Source: an uncultured Pelagibacteraceae bacterium (lineage in GTDB: Bacteria; Pseudomonadota; Alphaproteobacteria; Pelagibacterales; Pelagibacteraceae). Taken from it: a stretch of DNA of 64,000 nucleotides. The notes beneath the pieces were generated by a model that had not been told where the DNA came from, ran no database searches, and saw only the letters and a list, made by a program, of their open reading frames with translations. Both the position numbers and the translations under genes were made by a program. The stretch spans positions 1-64,000 of the forward strand of contig CACFVE010000001.1 of assembly GCA_902569735.1 (NCBI GenBank), in the 5' to 3' direction. This document shows positions 9,723 to 17,938 of this stretch, one piece after another (positions within the stretch are counted from its first letter, which is position 1; each line of letters opens with the position of its first letter).

Positions 9723-10154
9723 ATGATTCAAAAAATTTTATATAAAAAAAAACTTTTAGCGATGATAGTTCAAGAAAATAAATTTTATAAACCAGGTGTT
9801 AAATTTATTACTCCTAATAATTTAACATTGCAATTAGGTTTTATGCATCACAAGTCTCAAACTTATATAAAACCTCATACACATAAAAATTATTTAAGAA
9901 AAATAAAAAAGACTACAGAAATTTTATTAATAAAAAAAGGATCACTAAGAGTAGATTTTTATTCGAAGAAAAAGTATTTGTTTAGTAAAGTTGTTAACAA
10001 GGGAAAGATATTAATTCTTCTAGAAGGATCACATGGTTTTAAAATGTTAGAGAATTGCTCTATGTTAGAAATCAAACAAGGACCTTTTAACCTAGCCATG
10101 GATAAAGAAAGATTTGATAAAGTTAATGAAAAATATATCAAAATTAGAAAATAG
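9723..10154 (+). CDS. Cupin-domain protein
   Basis: KPHTHKN, TTEILLIKKGSLRVDFYSK, ILLEGSHGFKML cupin-like beta-barrel pattern. Confidence 0.55.
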   Translation: MIQKILYKKKLLAMIVQENKFYKPGVKFITPNNLTLQLGFMHHKSQTYIKPHTHKNYLRKIKKTTEILLIKKGSLRVDFYSKKKYLFSKVVNKGKILILLEGSHGFKMLENCSMLEIKQGPFNLAMDKERFDKVNEKYIKIRK

Positions 10155-10198
10155 ATCAGATTCGATAATTAATCACAATTAAATTGTTTTAGGATTAA

Positions 10199-11269
10199 AT
10201 GAAAATAAAAGGCAAAGAGTATAGAACTATATGGTTTGAAAATAATGTTGTTAAAATCATTGATCAAACAAAGCTGCCTCATCAATTTATTATAAAAGAT
10301 TTAAAAACAGTTAAAGACTCTATTAACGCTATAAAGACAATGGAAGTTAGAGGAGCTCCATTAATAGGAGCTACCGCAGCTTATGGATTAGTTTTATCAA
10401 TCCTTGAAAAAAATGATCAATCTTTTTTAAAAAAGTCAGCTGAAGATTTAATAGCGTCTAGACCTACGGCTATTAACTTAAAATGGGCTGTCGATAGATT
10501 GATGAAGAGAATATCAGGCATAAATAGCAATGAAGTTTTTAAGATAGCTTTAAATGAAGCTAAAAAAATTGTAGAGGAAGACGTAACATTTTGCAAAAAC
10601 ATCGGTGAAAATGGTCTTAAAATTATAGAAGAAATATCAAACAAAAAAAAAGATAAGGTAAATATTTTAACTCATTGCAATGCAGGCTGGCTTGCAACAA
10701 TAAATTGGGGAACAGCGACTTCTCCTATTTATCATGCACATCAAAAAGGAATTAAAGTTCATGTATGGGTAGATGAAACGAGACCAAGAAATCAAGGCGC
10801 TAATTTAACTTCCTATGAACTTAACGAAGAAGGAATTTCTAATACTATAATAACTGATAACGCTGGAGGTATTTTAATGCAAAGAGGCCAAGTAGATATG
10901 TGCATTGTTGGAACTGACAGAACTTTATCTAATGGCGATGTTTGTAATAAAATTGGAACTTATTTAAAAGCTTTATCTGCAAAAGATAATAACGTTCCAT
11001 TTTATGTTGCTTTACCAAGTTCAACAATAGATTGGAGCATTAAAGACCACAAACAAATTCCCATTGAAGAGCGAAATTCAGAAGAGTTATCCCATGTTGA
11101 AGGAGTTGATGAAAATAATGAAATTAAAAAGGTAAGAATTTACCCACAAAAAAGTAAGTCACTAAACCTAGCCTTTGATGTAACTCCTGCTAAACTGGTA
11201 ACAGGATTAATTACAGAAAAAGGAATTTGCGAAGCATCAGAAAAAGGATTGAAAGGATTATTTAAATGA
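10199..11269 (+). CDS. mtnA: S-methyl-5-thioribose-1-phosphate isomerase
   Basis: EVRGAPLIGATAAYG, NILTHCNAGWLAT, DETRPRNQGANLTSYEL, IVGTDRTLSNGDVCNKIGTY. Confidence 0.95.
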   Translation: MKIKGKEYRTIWFENNVVKIIDQTKLPHQFIIKDLKTVKDSINAIKTMEVRGAPLIGATAAYGLVLSILEKNDQSFLKKSAEDLIASRPTAINLKWAVDRLMKRISGINSNEVFKIALNEAKKIVEEDVTFCKNIGENGLKIIEEISNKKKDKVNILTHCNAGWLATINWGTATSPIYHAHQKGIKVHVWVDETRPRNQGANLTSYELNEEGISNTIITDNAGGILMQRGQVDMCIVGTDRTLSNGDVCNKIGTYLKALSAKDNNVPFYVALPSSTIDWSIKDHKQIPIEERNSEELSHVEGVDENNEIKKVRIYPQKSKSLNLAFDVTPAKLVTGLITEKGICEASEKGLKGLFK

Positions 11270-12396
11270 AAAAAATACTATTAATTTTATTTGCAGTTTT
11301 ATTTACAACTAGCCTCCTAGCTCATTCATCTCCACAATTTAATTCCAAAGACAATTGTAGAAAGAAATTGTCAATGCTTAAAGGTATCTCAAAATTAAAA
11401 GGTTATGGAGGGGGAGAAATTATTAAATTTAATTCTTACACTGGATTTGACCAAAGAACAGTTTTGATAGACGGTCATTTGAATAATCCTATCGAAATTA
11501 CTGGATATCTTCGATTGCCAGAGGGAACAGGCAAAGTTCCTATAGTAATTTATACTCACAGTAGCGGAGGACCTGGAGATTATGTTTGGGACGATTTTGT
11601 ATATCATGCTGCACAAAATCTTCTGAAAGAGGGCATAGGGGTTATGTATATTGATAATTTTTGTCCAAGAGGCGCTAGAGAAACTTGGAGAGATCAATCA
11701 AGAGTTCCTCTGATAAATGGTGCAATTGATGCACTTATGGCTCTAAAACTTTTACAATCTCATCCAAGATCTAATGGAAAATTTGGAACAACTGGTCATT
11801 CAAGAGGTGGAACTAATTCTTTTTTCTTAGCAGATGTAAAACTAACTTCTAAGTTTCTTGGAGGCACAAAAGGTTTTGATGCAATTCTCCCAGAAGCAGC
11901 AGAATGTAGGATGGCTGGTTTTTTTGCAGAACCAGAATTAACTTCTAATACAACAATGCTTGTAGTGCATGGTGGCGCAGATGATTACACATTAGCTAAG
12001 TTTTGCAAAGAGCATGCAGAGAGAATTAAAGCTCCACCAGGAAAAGTAAAAATTGATATTAAAGAGGGCTGGTACCATGCATGGCATGCAGGTAAAAAAC
12101 CTTGGAGAGAAAAAATGGCAATGACTGTTCATGAGTGTCCTGATTTTTACGTTGATAATGAAGGTCGATTTACTAATCCTACATGGGTAGAGTGGATGGT
12201 AAATAAACATAAAGTTTACCCTTCAGTAGAAGCGTTTTATGAGATGGCTCAAAAGAATCCAAGAAAAGCATGGAAATCTGGTTTTAAAATTATGAAAAAA
12301 GAAAAATGCATTTCTAAAGGAGTTACTATAGGCGGAGATAATGCCGACGTTTATATGCCTCAATTTATAAATTTCTTTAAAAATAATTTATTATAG
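11266..12396 (+). CDS. Exported alpha/beta hydrolase (dienelactone-hydrolase-like)
   Basis: Signal peptide MKKILLILFAVLFTTSLLAHS; PIVIYTHSSGGPGDYVW, GTTGHSRGGTNSF nucleophile elbow, VVHGGADDYT, WYHAWH. Confidence 0.75.
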   Translation: MKKILLILFAVLFTTSLLAHSSPQFNSKDNCRKKLSMLKGISKLKGYGGGEIIKFNSYTGFDQRTVLIDGHLNNPIEITGYLRLPEGTGKVPIVIYTHSSGGPGDYVWDDFVYHAAQNLLKEGIGVMYIDNFCPRGARETWRDQSRVPLINGAIDALMALKLLQSHPRSNGKFGTTGHSRGGTNSFFLADVKLTSKFLGGTKGFDAILPEAAECRMAGFFAEPELTSNTTMLVVHGGADDYTLAKFCKEHAERIKAPPGKVKIDIKEGWYHAWHAGKKPWREKMAMTVHECPDFYVDNEGRFTNPTWVEWMVNKHKVYPSVEAFYEMAQKNPRKAWKSGFKIMKKEKCISKGVTIGGDNADVYMPQFINFFKNNLL

Positions 12397-13040
12397 TGAG
12401 TAAATTAAGAGCTGAAGTAATAAAATATTCTAAAAAATTAAATATAACTAATTTATCTGCGTTAAGATCAGGAAATATTTCAGTAAGAGCAAAAGAAAAA
12501 GGAGTTGATGGATTCTATATTACTCCATCTGGAAGAAAGTACTCAACCTTAAAACCTAAAAATATAGTTTTTGTTTCTTTAAAAGGAATTTTTGATAAAA
12601 AAAAAGGAAAACCATCCTCAGAATGGAGATTTCATCAAGATATATATGTGAATAAAAAAGATGCTAAAGCTATAGTTCATGCACATTCTACTTGTGCAAC
12701 AGCTATATCAACTCATCAAAAAGATATTCCAGCCTTTCACTATATGGTTGCAGTTGCTGGAGGAGAAGACATAAAATGTACTAAATACGCTACATTTGGG
12801 ACTAAAAACTTATCAAGAAATATTATCAAAGCACTCAAAAATAGATCAGCTTGTCTAATAGCAAATCACGGTCAAGTTGCTTTTGGAAATAATTTAGAGC
12901 AAACTTTTGAGCTTGCTCAAGAGGTCGAAAATATTTGCCATCAATACATTAATGCCCTAAGAATTGGAATACCTAAGATTCTTTCAAAAAAAGAAATGAA
13001 AATAGTTTTAGGTAAATTTAAAAATTATAAAAAAGGATAG
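12396..13040 (+). CDS. Class II aldolase/adducin family protein (candidate 5-methylthioribulose-1-P aldolase)
   Basis: SGNISVRAK, ITPSGRKYSTL, PSSEWRFHQDIY, AIVHAHSTCATAIS, LIANHGQVAFG; GTG start sharing a base with the previous stop. Confidence 0.85.
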   Translation: MSKLRAEVIKYSKKLNITNLSALRSGNISVRAKEKGVDGFYITPSGRKYSTLKPKNIVFVSLKGIFDKKKGKPSSEWRFHQDIYVNKKDAKAIVHAHSTCATAISTHQKDIPAFHYMVAVAGGEDIKCTKYATFGTKNLSRNIIKALKNRSACLIANHGQVAFGNNLEQTFELAQEVENICHQYINALRIGIPKILSKKEMKIVLGKFKNYKKG

Positions 13041-13046
13041 TTTTTA

Positions 13047-14087
13047 ATGATTAAGGTAGGCGAGCATATAACTATAGATTTCTTAGGTGTTAAAAAAGAT
13101 TATTTACCAGAATTTTACGAAAAAGTAATTTATAAAATCGCTAAAGCAGCAAAAGTTGAAATTTTAAATGTTTCTTCTCATAAATTCGAACCTCAAGGCT
13201 TTACACTAGTTGCATTATTAGCAGAAAGTCACTTTAGCTTTCATACATTTCCGGAAAAAGGAGTAATTAGTTTTGATTTCTTTACATGCGGTAAAGTTAA
13301 CCCAAAAGTTGCTCTTAAAATACTTAGAAAAGAAATCGATCATACCAGAGTAGTTACCCATGCATTTGATAGAAGCAGTGTAGGTTTATATGATGATATT
13401 TATAGCACTCCTGGTCAAAAGAAATTTTATGTAGTTAAAGATGTTTTAGAAAAGTTTACTTCTAAAGTAGGTCAATTTGTAGAAATAATGGATTTAGAAG
13501 AATTTGGACATGCTTTATTTATTGATCATGAAATACAAGTCGCTGAAAAAGATGAAAAAATTTATAGTTCAAACTTCTTTAAATCGAGCTACGATCTAAG
13601 CAAAAAAAATAATAATGTAGCAATTATTGGTGGTGGAGACGGAGGAGTTGCACGAGCTTGCCTAGAAAATAATTCTAATTATATAGACTGGTTTGAACTT
13701 GATCCAGAAATAGTTGATGTTTGTTACCGTCATTTACCAAAAGTTTGTTCCAAAGTAAAAAAAAGTAATAAGATAAAAACATTTTGGGGCGATGCATTTA
13801 AAAGCATAAAAGAAATAGAAGACTCTAAATATGACAAAATTTTTGTAGATTTAAATGATGATCAATATTGTATCGATTTAGCTAGAAAAAACATGAAAGG
13901 TCTTAAAAGAATTTTAAAAAAAGGCGGAGTTATTACCGCACAAGTAGGCAGTAAAGATAAAAAACCTAAACAAGTAGATAATTGGTGTAAGGTACTGGAT
14001 AAAAGCTTTGGAAATGTTAGAGTTTCGGGAACGTATATACCTAGTTTTGACTGTAATTGGAATTTTGCTTCATCTATAATGAAGTAA
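13047..14087 (+). CDS. Fused S-adenosylmethionine decarboxylase (SpeD) - spermidine synthase (SpeE)
   Basis: N-terminal SpeD pyruvoyl-site motif AESHFSFHTFPEKGVISFDFFTCG; C-terminal aminopropyltransferase motifs NNVAIIGGGDGGVARACL, WFELDPEIVDVCYRHLP, FWGDAFK, DKIFVDLND. Confidence 0.92.
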   Translation: MIKVGEHITIDFLGVKKDYLPEFYEKVIYKIAKAAKVEILNVSSHKFEPQGFTLVALLAESHFSFHTFPEKGVISFDFFTCGKVNPKVALKILRKEIDHTRVVTHAFDRSSVGLYDDIYSTPGQKKFYVVKDVLEKFTSKVGQFVEIMDLEEFGHALFIDHEIQVAEKDEKIYSSNFFKSSYDLSKKNNNVAIIGGGDGGVARACLENNSNYIDWFELDPEIVDVCYRHLPKVCSKVKKSNKIKTFWGDAFKSIKEIEDSKYDKIFVDLNDDQYCIDLARKNMKGLKRILKKGGVITAQVGSKDKKPKQVDNWCKVLDKSFGNVRVSGTYIPSFDCNWNFASSIMK

Positions 14088-14884
14088 TGTTTCGGGTTTC
14101 TTGCATTCAGCTTTGCTCAAGTGACAATGTTGAATATAATTTAATAAAAACAAAAAGACTTATTCTCAAAGCTGTTAAACAGAGAACAAATTTCATTTTA
14201 ACTCCCGAAGTTTCATCAAAAATTTCTTTAAACAAAAAAAAACTTTTAAGAACCGCTACATCTATGGATAAAGATTTGTATTTACATGAAATTAGAAGTT
14301 TAGCTAAAAAATATAAAAAGTGGATTTTAATTGGATCATTAATTCTTAAGATAGGTAAAAATAAATTAGTTAATAGATCAATTTTGATTTCACCGAAAGG
14401 AAGAATAAAATGTTACTATGATAAAATTCATATGTACGATGCAAAATTAAGTAAAAATGAAAAATATTTTGAGTCAAAATTATTTAAATCAGGTAATAAA
14501 ATTAAGTTAGCAAAATTACCCTGGGGGAAATTAGGTCTTTCAATTTGTTATGACTTGAGATTTCCAGGGATGTATAAAAAAATGTCAAAACTTGGAGCTA
14601 TGTTTATAAGTGTACCGTCAGCATTTACAGAAACAACAGGTAGAAAACATTGGCACACTCTTTTAAAAGCAAGAGCAATAGAAAATATTTCATACGTATT
14701 TGCACCCGGTCAAGCTGGAAAACATTGCAACGGCAGAAAAACTTATGGACATTCCCTTATCGTATCTCCAGACGGTAAAATTTTGAAAGAATTGGGGAAA
14801 AAGGAAGGGGTTATAACTACTACAGTCAATCCAAAATTAGTGATTAAATTAAGAAAAATTATACCAAGTGTTAGCTTTCATTAG
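14087..14884 (+). CDS. Carbon-nitrogen hydrolase (nitrilase/omega-amidase-like)
   Basis: Listed ORF starts at 14057 inside speDE; better start ATG at 14087 (MFRVSCIQLCSSDNVEYN). Catalytic triad context LTPEVSS, YDKIHMYDA, GLSICYDLRFPGMYK. Confidence 0.85.
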   Translation: MFRVSCIQLCSSDNVEYNLIKTKRLILKAVKQRTNFILTPEVSSKISLNKKKLLRTATSMDKDLYLHEIRSLAKKYKKWILIGSLILKIGKNKLVNRSILISPKGRIKCYYDKIHMYDAKLSKNEKYFESKLFKSGNKIKLAKLPWGKLGLSICYDLRFPGMYKKMSKLGAMFISVPSAFTETTGRKHWHTLLKARAIENISYVFAPGQAGKHCNGRKTYGHSLIVSPDGKILKELGKKEGVITTTVNPKLVIKLRKIIPSVSFH

Positions 14885-15276
14885 AAATGAGATTTAACTT
14901 CTTTAATATTAGAGTTAAGAATTTGATTTATCTTTAACTTTAATTTAGCTCTTTCATCGTTAAACTTGTAAACATTTCTAGCTAATTCAATAAATTCTTT
15001 TCCGAATTGATTATTTTTTTCTGCTTTTCTTTTTCCATTTTCGATATCCCAAAGTTTTAAATTTATATTTTTTAGTTTTTCCTTTAATTCAATGATATTT
15101 GTTTTGTCTTTAATAAATTGATTCATAGTGCTATTTAAAGAAATTAGTTCTTTATCTACTTCTTTTAGCTTTTCTTTATCATTAATTTTTATTTTTTTAA
15201 TCTCTAAAATGGTTATCTTATCAACTAATTCTCCTGCTGAAATTTCTGCCAATATTTTGTCTAATTTTGTATTCAT
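14881..15276 (-). CDS. DUF6165-like hypothetical protein (paralogue of 7047..7427)
   Basis: GELVDKITILEIKKIKI ... NLKLWDIENGKRK ... VYKFNDERAKLKLKIN. Confidence 0.65.
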   Translation of the reverse strand: MNTKLDKILAEISAGELVDKITILEIKKIKINDKEKLKEVDKELISLNSTMNQFIKDKTNIIELKEKLKNINLKLWDIENGKRKAEKNNQFGKEFIELARNVYKFNDERAKLKLKINQILNSNIKEVKSHF

Positions 15277-15324
15277 TATATTTTTTTTAGCTATACTACA
15301 TAATAAATATACTCGGGCGAAATA

Positions 15325-16257
15325 ATGTCAAACATATTAATAATTAAACACGGTTCTCTTGGAGATTTAATACAAGCTAATGGTGCTATAAAAGATATTA
15401 AGAATTTTTACTCTAATAGGAAAGTTTTCCTACTAACCTCAAAACCATATTCTTTGTTTATGTCTGAATGTCCGTACATTGATGGAGTAATTATTGATAA
15501 AAGATTACCACGGTGGAACTTATTTTTTTTATACAATCTAAAAAAACTATTATTAAAATATAATTTTAGTAAAGTATTTGATCTACAAAATTCAAGTAGA
15601 ACAAAATTTTATAAAAATTTTATTATTAAAAATGCCGATTGGTGCTCTTCTGAAACCACATTAGAACCTGGACAAAGAAAGAAAGACTTTGATGAAGATC
15701 CGGTTTTGGACCGTATGGAAGTTCAGCTTAAAAAAAGTGGAGTTCCCACTAAGTATGTAAAAAATGTTGACTTAAGTTGGGCCCAAGATGACCTATCAAA
15801 TATCACACAGCAATTTACAAACAGAGACTATATTTTACTTTTTCCCTTTTGTTCAAAAAAGCATCAAAATAAAAAATGGCCTTTTTTTAAAGATTTAATT
15901 TCAAGAATAAGAAGAGATTATAAAAATAAATATTCTGTTTTAATTGCTCCCGGTCCAGATGAAATAAAAGAAGCTAAACAGTTAAATGCGAAAATAATAA
16001 TGAATGGTGAAAAGCCTATTAACATTAAAATGTTAATTTCGTTAGTTAATGATGCAAAATTTATTATCTCTAATGATACAGGACCAGCTCACATTGCTTC
16101 TCATCTAAATAAAAAAGGATTAGCTCTATTTGGGAGCCATACTTCAGCAAAAAAAGTTAGCATTGAAAACTCAAATTTTAAAACTTTAAGTGTAAAAAAC
16201 TTAGCTGATTTAAACGTAGATACAGTTATTGGAGAAATAAAAAAAAGACTAAATTAA
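15325..16257 (+). CDS. Glycosyltransferase family 9 (heptosyltransferase-like)
   Basis: ILIIKHGSLGDLIQANGAIKDI, ISNDTGPAHIASHLNKKGLALFGSHT. Confidence 0.85.
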   Translation: MSNILIIKHGSLGDLIQANGAIKDIKNFYSNRKVFLLTSKPYSLFMSECPYIDGVIIDKRLPRWNLFFLYNLKKLLLKYNFSKVFDLQNSSRTKFYKNFIIKNADWCSSETTLEPGQRKKDFDEDPVLDRMEVQLKKSGVPTKYVKNVDLSWAQDDLSNITQQFTNRDYILLFPFCSKKHQNKKWPFFKDLISRIRRDYKNKYSVLIAPGPDEIKEAKQLNAKIIMNGEKPINIKMLISLVNDAKFIISNDTGPAHIASHLNKKGLALFGSHTSAKKVSIENSNFKTLSVKNLADLNVDTVIGEIKKRLN

Positions 16258-17340
16258 TTCTATATATTTTTTCACAATTTTATCCCAGCTAAAATTTTTT
16301 GAAAATTCTAAAGCGTTAGCACCTAATTTTTTATAATGATCATTATCTAAAGTTTTTATCAATATGTCATAAAGTGCATTTAAATCATTACCATCACATA
16401 AATAACCTGTTTCCCCATCAAGTATTGCATCACCTTCACCTCCGAATATGCCACCAATTGAAGGCTTTCCATAAGAAGCAGCTTCAATAAAAGTAATCCC
16501 AAATCCTTCTACTGATTTTTTATAAAGTATTGATGGCATCACTAAGATATCTGATTTTTCTAATAAGCCAATTTTTTCTTGTTCAGTAGATTTGTAAATA
16601 AAAGTTACTTCTTTAGTTAAGCCCAGTTGTTTTGTTAATTTTTCTAAATTATTTTTTTCATCTCCAGTCCCAATTGAAACATATTTTAATTTTGGAAATT
16701 TAGGTAAAAGATTTTTAATAGTCATCAAAATATTCTGATGACTTTTTCGACCATCCAATCTGGAGATTGTAATTAATTTTGGAAAAGAATCACCGTAAAT
16801 CGTTTCGGCAAATTTCTTGCCTTCGTTGTTCACATTAATAGGATAATTACAACCAGGATTAATAACTTTAATATTTTTATTTTGAAAACCTAATTTAATG
16901 ACTAATTTTTTTGTGAAATTTGAATTTGCAATCACAAAAGTTGCTTTATTTAATGCATTAAGCATTCTTTTATTCAATGAAGTCCCTGGAGTATGATTAA
17001 TTTCTTTAGAATGTATTAAGCAAAAAGTTTTTGTCTTATTTAAAATACTGGAGTCTAAATTTTCTATACTTTTCCAGTGATCAAAAAAAGCAGCTCTCAA
17101 ATTATTATTATTTATAAATTCCTTTACAAGATTTGCTTTTCTGTATTTTTTAAAAATTTTAAAACCAGATATTCTTTCTATATTTAGTTTAGAGTTTTGG
17201 TCGTAACTTTCAGAATTTTCAAAACTATCTGCAAAAACTTTTACAGGACCATGATTGAGAAGAGCGATAGATAGTCCTTCCATCAAGTTTTGAATCCCAC
17301 CAATATCGGGGGGAAAGTTTCTAGTTGAAATTAAAAACAT
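16249..17340 (-). CDS. Glycosyltransferase family 4
   Basis: FPPDIGGIQNLMEGLS, LITISRLDGRKSHQNIL, ILVMPSILYKKSVEGFGITFIEAASYGKPSIGG. Confidence 0.88.
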   Translation of the reverse strand: MFLISTRNFPPDIGGIQNLMEGLSIALLNHGPVKVFADSFENSESYDQNSKLNIERISGFKIFKKYRKANLVKEFINNNNLRAAFFDHWKSIENLDSSILNKTKTFCLIHSKEINHTPGTSLNKRMLNALNKATFVIANSNFTKKLVIKLGFQNKNIKVINPGCNYPINVNNEGKKFAETIYGDSFPKLITISRLDGRKSHQNILMTIKNLLPKFPKLKYVSIGTGDEKNNLEKLTKQLGLTKEVTFIYKSTEQEKIGLLEKSDILVMPSILYKKSVEGFGITFIEAASYGKPSIGGIFGGEGDAILDGETGYLCDGNDLNALYDILIKTLDNDHYKKLGANALEFSKNFSWDKIVKKYIELI

Positions 17341-17897
17341 TATTTAAACCACTTAATATTACATCCCATACTTGGAATTTGTTCTAAAGGACCCTTTTGA
17401 GTCTTAGCTATCATTTTCATAGCTAATTTTAAATCGCTATCTCCATCTCTTACAGGCTTCAAATCTTTAAGCTCTCTAATTCTACCTCTATATTGAAGTT
17501 CTAATTTTTTATTGTAGCCAAAAAAGTCAGGTGTACAAACTGCTCCATACTTTTTTGCAACTTCTTGCGTTTCATCTATTAGATAATCTAAATCACCAAA
17601 TTGATTATCTTTTGCAAATTCAATCATTTTACCGAACGAATCTTCCGGGTAATTTTTAGTATCATTTGACATAATAGCTACAGAGTTAATTCCTTCATTC
17701 TTTAAATCTTGGCAATCTTCAACTAAATCTTTAATAATTGCTTTTACATATGGGCAATGATTGCAAATAAACATTACCAAAGTCCCATTCTTACCTTTGA
17801 TATCCTCTAATGAGACCGATTTGTTATTTATAGATAGTAGCTTAAAATCTTCAGCTTTTTTACCGAAGTCACAGATTGGTGTTTTTGTTAAAGCCAT
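17340..17897 (-). CDS. Thioredoxin-like/AhpC-TSA family protein
   Basis: GTLVMFICNHCPYVKAI active-site-like motif, CTPDFFGYNKKLELQYRGRI. Confidence 0.8.
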   Translation of the reverse strand: MALTKTPICDFGKKAEDFKLLSINNKSVSLEDIKGKNGTLVMFICNHCPYVKAIIKDLVEDCQDLKNEGINSVAIMSNDTKNYPEDSFGKMIEFAKDNQFGDLDYLIDETQEVAKKYGAVCTPDFFGYNKKLELQYRGRIRELKDLKPVRDGDSDLKLAMKMIAKTQKGPLEQIPSMGCNIKWFK

Positions 17898-17938
17898 AAT
17901 ATATTATAAGAGTTATAAATTAATTATACAGCAATTTT

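Noticed and set aside
10155-10198. Possible SAM- or MTA-responsive riboswitch upstream of mtnA
   Set aside because: The gap is only 44 nt and shows no recognisable SAM-II/SAM-V-like conserved core; too short to support a riboswitch call.
11395-11697. 100-aa minus-strand ORF antisense to the alpha/beta hydrolase
   Set aside because: Contained within a well-supported CDS with signal peptide and catalytic motifs; no domain features.
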